Assembly: GCF_000368685.1 (NCBI RefSeq)
Contig: NZ_KB849626.1
Coordinates: 356,476-420,475, forward strand
Source: Acinetobacter baylyi DSM 14961 = CIP 107474
GTDB taxonomy: Bacteria > Pseudomonadota > Gammaproteobacteria > Pseudomonadales > Moraxellaceae
Length of the DNA: 64,000 nt
Reading direction: 5' to 3'
The translations under genes and the position numbers were made by a program. Of the stretch, positions 53,340 through 63,591 are shown piece by piece. Every line of letters starts with the position of its first letter. Within the stretch, counting starts at the first letter, position 1. The notes below the pieces were generated by a model. The model did not search any database. It saw only the letters and a list, made by a program, of their open reading frames with translations, and had not been told where the DNA came from.

Positions 53340-55371
53340 ATCGGGGGGCGTCTGGCAGCCAGCGGTTTAATAAAGCCTCTGCCTGTTGAGCATGATCTTT
53401 TAACACTTGCTCGGCGACATAATGTGCTTGCACCAATAGATGATCATCACGTTCTAACTTTGCAACACGAAAATTCATATCACCTGTTTGCTTGGTTCCT
53501 AATAATTCACCTGGGCCACGTAACTCTAAATCTTTTTCGGCAATGACAAAGCCATCGTTACTTTCTCTTAATATAGAAAGACGCTCTTGCCCATTTTGTG
53601 ACAGTGGATGCTTATACAGCAGCACACAAAAGCTGGCTTTGGCACCACGACCCACCCGACCCCGCAGTTGATGTAATTGAGATAGCCCTAATCGTTCAGC
53701 ATTTTCAATGACCATGATTGATGCATTGGGTACATCAACACCTACTTCAATTACCGTTGTGGCAATTAAGAGTTGTAGCTGGTTGTCTTTAAAGGCTTGC
53801 ATGACATTCTGTTTTTCTTCGGCTTTCATTTTGCCGTGTACAAGTCCAACTTTAAGTTCTGGAAAACGTGAGCGTATTTCCTGATAGGTGGCCTCTGCGG
53901 CTTGAGCATCCAGCGTTTCGGACTGTTCAACCAAAGTACATACCCAATAAGCTTGTTTACCTTCAAGGCAATTGCTTGCAATTCTATTGATGACTTCTTC
54001 GCGCCGATCTAGTGGAATCGTCACCGTTTGAATTGGCGTTCGGCCAGGGGGTAATTCATCAATCACTGAAGTATCTAAATCACCATAGGCACTCATTGCA
54101 AGTGTTCGTGGGATGGGAGTTGCTGTCATTACCAACTGGTGTGGGGTGAAGTGGTCTACGCCTTTATTGCGAAGAGCCAAGCGTTGATCAACACCAAAAC
54201 GATGCTGTTCATCAATAATGACCAGCCCCAGCTTGGCAAACTCGACGTTATCCTGAAAGAGTGCATGCGTACCCATGACCAGTTGGACTTGTCCAGTTCG
54301 GATCAGTTCTTCGGCTTGAGTGCGAGCTTTACCTTTTTGCTTGCCAGAAAGCCAGCCGACCTGAATGCTTAAAGGTTCAAACCAGCGTTTAAAATTAAGA
54401 TAATGCTGTTCGGCCAAAATTTCGGTAGGTGCCATCAATGCGACTTGCCAGCCAGCTTCCAGCGCATGACAGGCGGCTATTGCAGCGACTAAGGTTTTGC
54501 CCGCACCTACATCGCCTTGTACCAATCTGAGCATAGGTTGTGATTGATGAAGATCATGCGCAATTTCTTTTGAAACACGTTTTTGAGCGCTTGTCATCTG
54601 AAAAGGAAGCTGTGCCAGTAATGCTTTTGCTAAAGTTTGGCTGGGTTCAAATTTTGGTGAGGCAATCTGACGAATATAAGCACGTCGAGTAAGTAAGCTA
54701 ATCTGATGTGCGACCAGTTCCTCAAAAATCAGACGTTGCTGAGCAGGATGTGAACCTAAAGCCAGTTGTTGCATATTGGCATTTAGCGGTGGCTCATGAA
54801 TATAGTGCAGCGCTTCTTTTAAGACATAACCATTGGTAAATTGTTTGGGGAGTAATTCAGGTAGGTTATCGCTATACTGTTTGAGCGCTTGCTTGATATA
54901 TTCGCGTAATTTGGGTTGGGTTAAACCTTCGGTACTTGGGTAGATGGCCGTGAGCTGGGTTTTAGGAAGTGGCGTATAGTCGTGAATAACCTGAATTTCA
55001 GGATGATACATTTCTAAGCCACGTGCACCAACACGAACCTCACCAAACACCCGTAGCCGTTGCCCAGATTTAAGTTTATCGGTCAAACCCTTATAAATAT
55101 GATAAAAGCGTAAGGTGACTTTTCCGCAATCATCTTGCAGTAAGGCCGCTACAGATTTGCGTTTACCTGCTGGGAAATCGAGTGATTTTATTTCACCTTC
55201 AAGCAAATAGCTTCGCCCAACCATCAGTTGGTTCATTGCAATAACCGTGCTACGATCTTCATAATCGCGTGGTAAATGAAACAACAAATCATCTGTGGTA
55301 AAGATATTAAGTTTTTCGAGCAAGCTGGCTGCGGCAGTTCCAACGCCTTGCAAATGATGGACTGAAGTCAT
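53326..55371 (-). CDS. recG: ATP-dependent DNA helicase RecG
   Basis: A 681-residue branch-migrating helicase. The N-terminal wedge and OB-fold region ends near 250, the ATPase core has Walker A VQGDVGAGKTLVAA near 285, the DEQH box VIIDEQHRFG near 390, and motif III VMTATPIPRTLA near 420. The GRVGRGAKASFC region near 580 is the motif VI. RecG processes stalled forks and recombination intermediates. GGGGGGAC upstream of ATG 55371 is a strong start. Length is typical (about 690). Confidence 0.97.
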   Translation of the reverse strand: MTSVHHLQGVGTAAASLLEKLNIFTTDDLLFHLPRDYEDRSTVIAMNQLMVGRSYLLEGEIKSLDFPAGKRKSVAALLQDDCGKVTLRFYHIYKGLTDKLKSGQRLRVFGEVRVGARGLEMYHPEIQVIHDYTPLPKTQLTAIYPSTEGLTQPKLREYIKQALKQYSDNLPELLPKQFTNGYVLKEALHYIHEPPLNANMQQLALGSHPAQQRLIFEELVAHQISLLTRRAYIRQIASPKFEPSQTLAKALLAQLPFQMTSAQKRVSKEIAHDLHQSQPMLRLVQGDVGAGKTLVAAIAACHALEAGWQVALMAPTEILAEQHYLNFKRWFEPLSIQVGWLSGKQKGKARTQAEELIRTGQVQLVMGTHALFQDNVEFAKLGLVIIDEQHRFGVDQRLALRNKGVDHFTPHQLVMTATPIPRTLAMSAYGDLDTSVIDELPPGRTPIQTVTIPLDRREEVINRIASNCLEGKQAYWVCTLVEQSETLDAQAAEATYQEIRSRFPELKVGLVHGKMKAEEKQNVMQAFKDNQLQLLIATTVIEVGVDVPNASIMVIENAERLGLSQLHQLRGRVGRGAKASFCVLLYKHPLSQNGQERLSILRESNDGFVIAEKDLELRGPGELLGTKQTGDMNFRVAKLERDDHLLVQAHYVAEQVLKDHAQQAEALLNRWLPDAPRYAYV

Positions 55372-55394
55372 GTCCCCCCAAATCAGGATGTCCG

Positions 55395-56210
55395 ATGCAT
55401 ATTTTATTTATTGGCTATGGTAAAACATCTCAGCGTATTGCTAAACATTTATTTGCACAAGGCCATCAAATTACTGCGGTAAGCCGCCATCCCAAGCCAC
55501 AAGATTTTGTTACTCATTTGACACAGGACATCCATCAGCTCAATTTGGATCAGTGTTCACCTATAGATTGGGTGTATGTTTTACTTGCACCTGAAAATAG
55601 TGATGCCCAATCTTACAAGCACACCTATTTAGATAGTGTTCAACCTATTGCTCGTGCATTGGCTACACATCCTGTAAAGCGCGTTGTTGTTGTCTCTTCA
55701 ACACGGGTATATGGTCAACAGCAAGCGGGTGAGATCGTTAATGATCAAACTATAGCGAAACCTGTCGATCAGCAGGGTGCGTATTTACTTGAAATGGAAG
55801 AAGCTTGGCAAAATGCATTTGCAGAACATTGCACGATCATTCGTCCGAGTGGTATTTATGGTAATTCGATCAGCAGAATGGTCAAGCTGGCAAAAAACAC
55901 AACTGAATATCCAGTTATTCACTACAGTAATCGTATTCATATTGAAGATTTAGCTCGTTTTCTGGCATTCATGACGCAAATGCCATGCTGTCAGCCATCT
56001 TATTTAATCAGTGATGGACATCCGTATCCTTTACATGAAATTATTTTATGGTTTCAAAAGCAGTTGGCTTTACCTCAACTGGTTTTGCAATCTGATAGTG
56101 TGACAGGAAAGAGGATTGTACCAGTTAACTTTTTAACTACAGGATTTGAGCTACAAGCAGAAGATTGTTTTGAAATATACGGCAACTTACTTCGCTCGGT
56201 AGATACATGA
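55395..56210 (+). CDS. NAD-dependent epimerase/dehydratase-like protein (YeeZ-like)
   Basis: A 271-residue extended short-chain dehydrogenase. The N-terminus MHILFIGYGKTSQRIAKHLF is a Rossmann nucleotide site with a GxGxxS variation, and RVVVVSSTRVYGQQQ near 103 carries the Tyr expected in the family. HPKP and SGIYGN near 155 also fit the YeeZ/epimerase group. Its sugar substrate is unknown. It is divergent from recG, 23 bases apart. AGGATG upstream of ATG 55395 is a possible ribosome-binding site. Confidence 0.8.
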   Translation: MHILFIGYGKTSQRIAKHLFAQGHQITAVSRHPKPQDFVTHLTQDIHQLNLDQCSPIDWVYVLLAPENSDAQSYKHTYLDSVQPIARALATHPVKRVVVVSSTRVYGQQQAGEIVNDQTIAKPVDQQGAYLLEMEEAWQNAFAEHCTIIRPSGIYGNSISRMVKLAKNTTEYPVIHYSNRIHIEDLARFLAFMTQMPCCQPSYLISDGHPYPLHEIILWFQKQLALPQLVLQSDSVTGKRIVPVNFLTTGFELQAEDCFEIYGNLLRSVDT

Positions 56211-56341
56211 GCTGATTCTAAGTAACTTGACTTGAATGACTGAGCACGGAGGCGCAGAACACATAGTCGAATCAAAAGAAGTAGTATAAATTGTGATATG
56301 TGTCACATAGTTTGATAATCATAAACAATAAGATCAAAGAT

Positions 56342-57331
56342 ATGTTCAAAAAAATACTCATGGCTTTTGGGCTACTGTACTGTTATTCATTCAGTTGGTC
56401 TGCAGATCAGATCTGGTGTATCTATGATCCAGTAGGTACGCAGGGTGACATTACGCGTCGTGCCAAAGAGATTGGTAATTATGCGTTGTCGCAGCACATC
56501 AAAATCCAGATCAAAAGCTATCAATCAGAAAAAGAAGCGATACTTCGCTTTGATCAAAAACAATGTTCAGGATTAATTGCATCCAATTTTAATACCCGAA
56601 AATATAATCGTTTTATGGCCAGTACTTCGGGCGTTGGATTCATATCCAGTAATCAAACGGCCAAAAGCTTTATGCAGTTGTTGGGAAATGCTGATTTAAC
56701 CCCTTATATGTATCAGAATGACTATGAGGCTGTGGGCATGCTGCCGCTGGGTATGGCATATATGGTACTAAAAGGAACTGACATCAATACAGTGAGTGAT
56801 TTGAAGAATAAAAAAATTGGGGTATTAAAAGACGATATGCCTCAAATTGCGTTAGTCAAAGCAGTAGGGGCACAGCCTGTTACGATTGAATTTGAAAGTG
56901 CCATCAAAGCATTTAAGGAGAATCGAATTGATATTTTACCAGCACCAATTTATGGCTTACTGCCTTATAAACTGGAGAATGAGTTTGGTAAACCAATTCG
57001 TGTCGTAAATTTTCCACTGGCTTATACTGCGATGAACGTCATTATTCGACAAAATAATTATCCCAAGAGTTTTGGACAATATATTCGAAATTGGTTTTCG
57101 TTGCATAGTGCGAGTTTGATTAATCAGGCGATACGCTGGGAAAATAGTTTATCTGCTTATTATTGGATGGATGTGTCTTATCAGGAAAAACAAGCCTATG
57201 ACATGATGCTGGCAAGAGTTCGACAGCGATTTATCCAGTCTGAATACTATGATCCTCATTTCGTAAAGCTAATTCGCCGTTTACGCTGTATGGATGAACC
57301 GCGTTATTTTGAGTGCCAGTTTCGCTCATAA
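56342..57331 (+). CDS. DUF6091-like periplasmic solute-binding-type protein
   Basis: A 329-residue exported protein. The signal peptide (KKILMAFGLLYCYSFSWSA) is followed by a substrate-binding-protein-like domain: CIYDPVGTQGDITRRAKEIGN near 25, KNKKIGVLKDDMPQIALVKAVG near 155 and later NRIDILPAPIYGLLPYK, typical of periplasmic binding protein type II folds. I connect it to the DUF6091 family of putative solute-binding proteins; no ligand or ABC partner is next to it. The C-terminal third is helical with extra Cys residues (RRLRCMDEPRYFECQF). Start ATG 56342 is the best, with weak ribosome-binding signals. Confidence 0.75.
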   Translation: MFKKILMAFGLLYCYSFSWSADQIWCIYDPVGTQGDITRRAKEIGNYALSQHIKIQIKSYQSEKEAILRFDQKQCSGLIASNFNTRKYNRFMASTSGVGFISSNQTAKSFMQLLGNADLTPYMYQNDYEAVGMLPLGMAYMVLKGTDINTVSDLKNKKIGVLKDDMPQIALVKAVGAQPVTIEFESAIKAFKENRIDILPAPIYGLLPYKLENEFGKPIRVVNFPLAYTAMNVIIRQNNYPKSFGQYIRNWFSLHSASLINQAIRWENSLSAYYWMDVSYQEKQAYDMMLARVRQRFIQSEYYDPHFVKLIRRLRCMDEPRYFECQFRS

Positions 57332-57358
57332 ATAAAGGTCACCGTGGTGACCTTTATT
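57331..57358. terminator. bidirectional terminator between the DUF6091-like gene and plsB
   Basis: AATAAAGGTCAC (57331-57342) pairs with GTGACCTTTATT (57347-57358). The hairpin starts at the last base of the stop codon of the plus-strand gene. T-rich ends are modest. Confidence 0.75.
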
Positions 57359-57375
57359 GAGTAGTGATTTAAAAA

Positions 57376-59940
57376 TTATTTTTTCTTGCGTAAGCGACGT
57401 TTCGCTTGTTGTGAAGCCATGGCCTCAAGTGCAGCTTTGAGTTCGTCATCACTAAATGTAGTAATGTGCTGCAACATCTGGAGCGTCGCTTCATCAAGCA
57501 CCAGTTTGGCACCTTGTGCCATATTGCTAAACTGACGATCAAACTCAATTGAGCCTTCACTGTTGGTTCGGATATAACCTTGTTGCGTGAGAACTTTCAA
57601 GAAACTTTGAAAGAGTGCTTTATCAAAAAATTCAGGAGAGTTAAATTCGTAAAGAACAGATAGACGTTGTCCCAGCAAATGACTGAGGTCTTCAACCTGC
57701 TTGGCGGAAATATTACCTGAACCACGCTGTGCAATAAGTGCCAAGGTCATGTAATAACGCTCAAGACTCTGTTTTACAGGTGCAGCCAGAATTACAAGCT
57801 GATTATGCTCTTCAGAATTTGGCGCTAGGCTCACTAAGTCTCCATCTTGATCCAGCTCAATCCAGCCAGATTCAACCAATGCATCGACATAACGATCAAT
57901 GTGTTGATTAAGCGCTTCATGCTTCCATTTTAGGAATAATTCGGCTTGTAAAAATGGATACAGCGTTCGGATGACATTATGCAGATCTTTTCGGGTGATC
58001 TTGCCATTATGTTCAACCAGTGAGGCCACCAGAGATGGCAATACAAATGCATGCAGGATATTGTTACGGAAGTAGGTCAGTAAAACAGCCTGATTGTCTT
58101 CAATTGCAATAATATCACCAAGCGCGTGCTGAACCCGTTTGATCAGTTTTAACTTCAAACCGTAAGCAATGATTTCTTTGCCTGAAAGAGAGGTGACCTG
58201 ACTACGCTCATCATAAGGCTGTTTCGCCATAAGCGTGCGATATGCGTCCAGTTGTTTGATGCAAAGTTCTTCATCCAGCGTATGCTTGGAGGTTGCCAAT
58301 AGAATCAAAGAGAGCAACGACACAGGATTAATCACCACTGCGCGGTTGATATTTTCCAGAATTGCGTGTGCCGAGCTATTAATTGCCAATGAAACTTCAT
58401 TTGGCAGTGGATCGTCATTTTTCTCGATTTTCATCTGGTCGGCACCATGTGCCTTAAGCATGTCATCTAAAAAAACAGGCTCACCGAAATTAACATGGAC
58501 CTTTCCAAAAATTCGCTCAATCTTGCGTAAGGTTTTTAAGATTCCTACCACTGATTCAGCTTCTTTGGGTTTACCTTGCATTTCACCTACGTAAGTTGAA
58601 CCTTCCATGAGGCGTTCATAACCGATATAAGTCGGTAAAAACACAATTGGTTTAGCACGACCACGTAAATGACCGTGAATGGTCATGGCCAGCATGCCAG
58701 TTTTAGGTGGAAGTAAACGACCAGTTCGTGAACGTCCGCCTTCAATGAAATATTCAAGCGGCGTGTTACGTGACAAAATACTGTATAGATATTCTTTAAA
58801 AACCGAAGTATATAAGCCATTACCACGGAAAGAACGTCGAATGAAGAATGCACCACCACCACGCAATAGCTGACCAACGAATGGCAAGTTAAGATTGTCA
58901 CCCGCTGCAATGTACGGAACCATCAAGCCGCGTTTGTAAATGACATAGGACAACAGCAAATAGTCGATATGACTGCGATGACACGGGGTATAAATAATCT
59001 CGTAATCTTTGGCCAGTTCGCGCACTGTACTAAAATTATGAACTTCAACACCATCATAGAGCTGTGTCCATAAACGAGTCAGTGCCATATCGGCAAAACG
59101 TACGGCAGAATGCGAATAGTCCGACACGATTTCGTTTAAATAACCAATCGCGCGGCGCTCGGCTTCCAGCATACTGATTTTGCCACGAATACTTTCACGA
59201 CGAATTGCATCCTGAACATCGCGTGACTTGATCAATGATTCCATCACATTGCGACGGTCAGATAAATCTGGGCCCAATACGACTTCACGTTGACGATCCA
59301 GATAATCATTGAGCGTACTAATAATATAGGTCGCTGGTGACAAATTCGGATAATGCGTTTTGGCATAATCGACCAAATGACGCAAGGACTGTGGCTCATG
59401 AAACTCAAGATAGGACTGACGACCATGTAAACCGATATTGACCAACTGCTTGATCTTGCTTGGTGTTGCCCAAGTATCAGTAAATAAAAGCTTAACCCAT
59501 GAGTCTTCTTTATCTGGTGCACGTCCCCAAAGAACCGTCACGGGAACCAGCTCGATATCATATTCAGGATGCTTTTCCAAAACTTCAATCAATCGCAACA
59601 AACGAGGCGGAAAAGCATGAGGTGGCGGATTAAGCAGATTACGCTCATCGTGATGCTGCAAAAATAAAACAGACGCTTTTTCCTGATGCTCAGCTATAAC
59701 CAAAGGATCAAGTGCAGGTTTTAAATCGAGACGACGAGTTTCACTGTCAACGATCAAGGCATTACTACGCGAGTAATTCTGCAAAACATAGCACACGATT
59801 TTTTTTGAATCTGGTGTTGTAGCATTTGAATGCTGTGCTGGTTCAGTAGGGATTTCCCCAAGAACATGTGGAGTTACCACAAGGTCAAGTAACTTACTGG
59901 AAAGCCGTCGATACATCTGACCGAAGCCACGCTGGGACAT
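57376..59940 (-). CDS. plsB: glycerol-3-phosphate acyltransferase
   Basis: An 854-residue inner-membrane enzyme that puts the first acyl chain on glycerol 3-phosphate for phospholipid synthesis. The acyltransferase blocks are complete: block I CHRSHIDYLLLSYVIYKRG near residue 315 (Hx4D), block II AFFIRRSFRGNGLYT near 360, block III EYFIEGGRSRTGRLLPPKTGML near 395, and block IV VFLPTYIGYERLMEG near 430. Length is near that of E. coli PlsB (807). AGGAG five bases upstream of ATG 59940 supports the start. Single gene, divergent from tesB. Confidence 0.96.
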   Translation of the reverse strand: MSQRGFGQMYRRLSSKLLDLVVTPHVLGEIPTEPAQHSNATTPDSKKIVCYVLQNYSRSNALIVDSETRRLDLKPALDPLVIAEHQEKASVLFLQHHDERNLLNPPPHAFPPRLLRLIEVLEKHPEYDIELVPVTVLWGRAPDKEDSWVKLLFTDTWATPSKIKQLVNIGLHGRQSYLEFHEPQSLRHLVDYAKTHYPNLSPATYIISTLNDYLDRQREVVLGPDLSDRRNVMESLIKSRDVQDAIRRESIRGKISMLEAERRAIGYLNEIVSDYSHSAVRFADMALTRLWTQLYDGVEVHNFSTVRELAKDYEIIYTPCHRSHIDYLLLSYVIYKRGLMVPYIAAGDNLNLPFVGQLLRGGGAFFIRRSFRGNGLYTSVFKEYLYSILSRNTPLEYFIEGGRSRTGRLLPPKTGMLAMTIHGHLRGRAKPIVFLPTYIGYERLMEGSTYVGEMQGKPKEAESVVGILKTLRKIERIFGKVHVNFGEPVFLDDMLKAHGADQMKIEKNDDPLPNEVSLAINSSAHAILENINRAVVINPVSLLSLILLATSKHTLDEELCIKQLDAYRTLMAKQPYDERSQVTSLSGKEIIAYGLKLKLIKRVQHALGDIIAIEDNQAVLLTYFRNNILHAFVLPSLVASLVEHNGKITRKDLHNVIRTLYPFLQAELFLKWKHEALNQHIDRYVDALVESGWIELDQDGDLVSLAPNSEEHNQLVILAAPVKQSLERYYMTLALIAQRGSGNISAKQVEDLSHLLGQRLSVLYEFNSPEFFDKALFQSFLKVLTQQGYIRTNSEGSIEFDRQFSNMAQGAKLVLDEATLQMLQHITTFSDDELKAALEAMASQQAKRRLRKKK

Positions 59941-60226
59941 AAAATCTCCTACTCAAACAACCAGACACACTGCTGAAAATAAAGACGTGTATCTTTTGAT
60001 GAATTGATTTGCAAAAACGATGCGCTATTTTCTGCTAAATTAGCGCTTAAGTGCTAGCATTAATCGTTAAAAATCGTATTTTTAATGACAATTGGCAAGA
60101 AAAACTGTGAACTATCTGTCATTTTATTCAGGATATGAAATTCTGAATTTATGGCAAAATAGTTCAAAGATCGCAACTCATTCGATATCGCGCTCATTTT
60201 TAATTTTGACATAGAAAAGGCATTCC

Positions 60227-61099
60227 ATGAATACACTAACCCAAGAACTGGTTGAACTTTTATCTCTAGAAAAGCTGGAAGAGAACCTCTATCGCGGGAT
60301 GAGCCGAAATCTGGTGGGGAAGCGCGTATTCGGTGGTCAGGTTCTTGGACAAGCATTAAGAGCTGCGTCATATACGACAGATCGTCCTGCACATTCATTA
60401 CATGCTTACTTTCTCTATGGTGGCGATGTTAACGCCCCTATTATTTATGAAGTAGATCCTTTACGTGATGGTAAAAGTTTTGTGAGTCGTCAGGTTCGCG
60501 CTATTCAGCATGGACGTACTATTTTTTCTGCGATGGTTTCTTTTGCATCACCAGAAGAAGGGCTTAACTATCAAAATGATATGCCTGATTATCCTGCACC
60601 TGAGCAGCTTAAATCTGAAGCGGAGTTAAAACTGGGGCTGATTGATTTTGTACCTGAAAATGTACGTGCCAGTTTTATGCGTGAACGCCACATAGAGATT
60701 CGTCCAGTTGAGCCAGTTAATCCCTTTCAGCCTCAACCTCAAGCACCGACTAACGCCCACTATATCCGTACCCATGACAAGATCGGAAAAGCGTTTGACC
60801 AGATTGCGCTACACCAGTCTATTGTTGCTTTTTATTCAGACTTTACTTTAATGACAACAGCACTTAAACCGCATGGTTTAAGCTATCTTTCACCGAGTTT
60901 GCAGTGTGCCAGTATAGATCACACCATTTATTTTCATCGTCCGTTACGTGCAGATGAATGGATGCTCTACGACATGGATGCCACGGTCAGTGCTGGCTCA
61001 AGAGGTTTGAACTTTGGGCGAATGTGGCAAAATGGATTATTGGTTTGTAGCACCGTACAAGAAGGTTTAATGCGCCTTCGTGAAATTGAAACACAGTAA
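60227..61099 (+). CDS. tesB: acyl-CoA thioesterase II
   Basis: A 290-residue double-hotdog enzyme releasing free acids from acyl-CoA. N-terminal RVFGGQVLGQALRAAS near 28-43 and the catalytic Asp/Thr/Gln region are recognisable: Asp in AFYSDFTLMT near 205, Thr in CASIDHTIYFHRP near 229, and Gln in STVQEGLMRLR near 281, as in E. coli TesB (D204, T228, Q278). AAGG upstream of ATG 60227 is a good ribosome-binding site. Monocistronic; acts in the cytoplasm. Confidence 0.96.
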   Translation: MNTLTQELVELLSLEKLEENLYRGMSRNLVGKRVFGGQVLGQALRAASYTTDRPAHSLHAYFLYGGDVNAPIIYEVDPLRDGKSFVSRQVRAIQHGRTIFSAMVSFASPEEGLNYQNDMPDYPAPEQLKSEAELKLGLIDFVPENVRASFMRERHIEIRPVEPVNPFQPQPQAPTNAHYIRTHDKIGKAFDQIALHQSIVAFYSDFTLMTTALKPHGLSYLSPSLQCASIDHTIYFHRPLRADEWMLYDMDATVSAGSRGLNFGRMWQNGLLVCSTVQEGLMRLREIETQ

Positions 61100-61180
61100 T
61101 TTCAGCTTATAAATAAAACTCGATTCTTGATCTGGGTCATGTCATATTGCACTTAATCAAATAAAAGAATCGACTTAAAT

Positions 61181-62422
61181 ATGAGCTTAAATACGCAAAT
61201 TTTAATTGCGGCAATTTTGGGCATTGGATTCGGTTTTATCTTGAATCTTTATCCTCAGACCGCATTTTTTAGTACCAGTCTATATACGCTTGGAATCATC
61301 AGTAGCATTTTTATTGGCTTGCTGAAAATGCTATTGGTGCCATTGATCTTTACCTCAATCGTGGTTGGAGTATCCAATTTACAGGCAAGTGGTCAGTTTG
61401 GCCGAGTGTGGAAGATCACCGCACTTTGCTGTTTTGTCACCACAACGTTTGCATTGATTTTAGGTATCGGCTGTGCACATCTGTTTGGTGTGGGTAAAGG
61501 CATGGATATTGCTATTTTCAGTGAAGCCATGAGTCAACATCAAGCTCCTGATACCTTATCACCGTCTGCATTTTTTACCAATTTTATTCAAAATACGCTC
61601 ATTAACCCATTTAAAGCATTTAGTGAAGGGAATGTGCTGGCGGTTGTGGTCTTTGCTTTATTGATAGGTGCAGCACTGATTAAAGGCGGCGAACGTTTTC
61701 AGTCGGTACGCATACTGAGTTTACAACTGTTTGACATTATGATGATGTTGGTCGGTTGGGTTATGAAATTGGCGCCACTGGGTATTTTGGCTTTACTGGC
61801 CAAATTGATTGCAACAGAAGATTTAAAAATTTTAGGTAGCTTGGCAGAATTTGCTTTGGTGGTGACAGGCACGACGATTTTTCATGGTGCAGTGGTCTTG
61901 CCACTGTTATTGTGGATCTTTGGCAAAATGAATCCAATCACCTTTTTCAAAGGCACGCGACTGGCTCTGATTACTGCATTTGCAACCAGTTCGAGCTCGG
62001 CTACCATGCCCTTAAGTATGAAATGTGCGCAGGAAAATCTAAAGGTTCGCCCACAAACGGCTGGTTTCGTCATTCCTTTAGGAACGCAGTTAAATATGGA
62101 TGGCACGGCACTTTATGAAGCTGCTGCTGCTTTGTTTATTGCCAATCTGGTGGGGCTGGATCTTAGCCTAACCCAACAACTGATTGTATGTTTAACTGCG
62201 ATGATTGCCTCACTGGGTGCACCAGGTATTCCAAGTGCAGGTATGGTGACCATGATTATGGTATTGCAGTCGGTTGGTTTACCCGCAGAAGCGATTGCGA
62301 TTTTACTCCCCATAGATCGAATTTTAGATACCGTACGTACGGTGGTGAATGTGCAGGGGGATATGATGATTAGTGTCGTTGTTGACCGAAATATCAAAGT
62401 AATAGAAAGTTCAACTGAGTAA
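61181..62422 (+). CDS. dicarboxylate/amino-acid:cation symporter (DAACS family)
   Basis: A 413-residue membrane symporter with the GltPh-type fold: eight helices and two re-entrant hairpins. The serine-rich HP1 motif TAFATSSSSATMPLSMK near residues 265-281, the NMDGT motif in GTQLNMDGTALYEAAAALF near 303-321, and HP2 with GIPSAGMVTMIMVL near 348-361 are intact, so Na+- or H+-driven uptake of glutamate, aspartate or C4-dicarboxylates is expected. The final RILDTVRTVVNVQGD section also fits. The exact substrate is not visible. Ends at a strong terminator. Confidence 0.92.
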   Translation: MSLNTQILIAAILGIGFGFILNLYPQTAFFSTSLYTLGIISSIFIGLLKMLLVPLIFTSIVVGVSNLQASGQFGRVWKITALCCFVTTTFALILGIGCAHLFGVGKGMDIAIFSEAMSQHQAPDTLSPSAFFTNFIQNTLINPFKAFSEGNVLAVVVFALLIGAALIKGGERFQSVRILSLQLFDIMMMLVGWVMKLAPLGILALLAKLIATEDLKILGSLAEFALVVTGTTIFHGAVVLPLLLWIFGKMNPITFFKGTRLALITAFATSSSSATMPLSMKCAQENLKVRPQTAGFVIPLGTQLNMDGTALYEAAAALFIANLVGLDLSLTQQLIVCLTAMIASLGAPGIPSAGMVTMIMVLQSVGLPAEAIAILLPIDRILDTVRTVVNVQGDMMISVVVDRNIKVIESSTE

Positions 62423-62454
62423 TTTTTTTATCATTTTTTCTAAAAAAATGACTC

Positions 62455-62484
62455 AAAAAAGCAGGAGACTAATCCTGCTTTTTA
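62455..62484 (+). terminator. rho-independent terminator of the symporter gene
   Basis: AAAAAAGCAGGA (62455-62466) pairs with TCCTGCTTTTT (62473-62483) with a T-run at the end. It can also serve the convergent hydrolase gene. Confidence 0.88.
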
Positions 62485-62507
62485 TTGGATTTGAGTATAC
62501 AACCGCT

Positions 62508-63455
62508 TTATGCTGCAACTTTAGGCAATGCACGTTTTGCCGCAGGGGATTGATCCAAATAAGCAAGCGCATCTTCTGTTTTAGCTTCATGTACTGGATC
62601 ATACCAAGGCATTAAATACCCCAGTTGCTGTGAAACCAACCATAAAGGGTGTGGCATTAAGCGATTATCTGATTGTGCGATACTTGCCCATTCGCGCCAA
62701 ATCCAAGGTTTATAGACCGCAGGCTGTTTCTCTGCATAACGTGGGTCTTGCCCCATAATATGTGCAGCACCATCAACCCATAAGCCCAATACGGCAGCAA
62801 TTACGATCACACTTTGATAATAACGAGAAATATAACCACCGCCTAAATGACGATAAAGATCAAAAGCCACAGTACGGTGTTCAATCTCTTCAGCACCATG
62901 CCATTTGACCAAATCAAGCATATTGGGATCTGCACCCAATTCTGCCCATTTTTTGTTGTACAGCGCATATTTGCCTAATACACAGGTCATGTGTTCAACA
63001 GTGGCCACGATACCTAGGCGGAATAAATCCCATTGATGATCAAGGGCTTTAGGTATTTTAAAACCAAGTGGTTGATCTGCGAGTAACTTTCCAAACAAGA
63101 AATCCATAATGTCAAGATTACGCTGAATATCAATATTACGCACAGTTAAGTATTCTTTATTCGCCGAAACATGTGCTTGAGCATGCATCGCTTCTTGACG
63201 AATAAAAGCACGAACATCTTCAGCTAATTTTTCATCTGTGATTCTGGGTAAAACACGATTGTACAAACGACAAAACCAAAACTCACCTGCTGGAAGAATA
63301 TTGTTAATCTCATTAATAAAGTAGCTGGCAAATGGCTGATTTGGAATCCAGTCGACAGGGGTTTCTTGCCATTCAAATTTCACTTTACGTGGTTTGATGT
63401 GATATTGAATAGACGATCCAATCCGACTGCGCTTTAATTTAGCAAGTAACTTCAT
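62508..63455 (-). CDS. predicted metal-dependent hydrolase (PF10118-like)
   Basis: A 315-residue cytoplasmic protein. Two metal-ligand patterns typical of a ferritin-like di-iron site are visible: RAFIRQEAMHAQAH near residue 85-98 and WHGAEEIEHRTVAFD near 185-199, with further Glu in VATVEHMTC near 150. The family is annotated as predicted metal-dependent hydrolase and has no assigned substrate; a di-iron oxygenase-like role is equally plausible. ATG 63455 has AGGA upstream; a GTG one codon earlier (63458) is also possible. It converges with the symporter. Confidence 0.8.
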   Translation of the reverse strand: MKLLAKLKRSRIGSSIQYHIKPRKVKFEWQETPVDWIPNQPFASYFINEINNILPAGEFWFCRLYNRVLPRITDEKLAEDVRAFIRQEAMHAQAHVSANKEYLTVRNIDIQRNLDIMDFLFGKLLADQPLGFKIPKALDHQWDLFRLGIVATVEHMTCVLGKYALYNKKWAELGADPNMLDLVKWHGAEEIEHRTVAFDLYRHLGGGYISRYYQSVIVIAAVLGLWVDGAAHIMGQDPRYAEKQPAVYKPWIWREWASIAQSDNRLMPHPLWLVSQQLGYLMPWYDPVHEAKTEDALAYLDQSPAAKRALPKVAA

Positions 63456-63506
63456 CACAATGTCCTAATTTTTCTTTGGTGATTTCACACTTTATGATTT
63501 AAGTAT

Positions 63507-63546
63507 AAAAAAATGTCCTAAATAGTTATTAGCAATTTAGGACATT
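63507..63546 (-). terminator. rho-independent terminator of the engB gene
   Basis: AATGTCCTAAAT (63512-63523) pairs perfectly with ATTTAGGACATT (63535-63546). On the minus strand a T-run follows at the complement of 63505-63511. It is downstream of engB and upstream of the hydrolase gene, which therefore starts its own transcript. Confidence 0.88.
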
Positions 63547-63591
63547 CGAGTGTCAATATGTGATGAATTTTGTTAGACAAGGCTTTTTTAT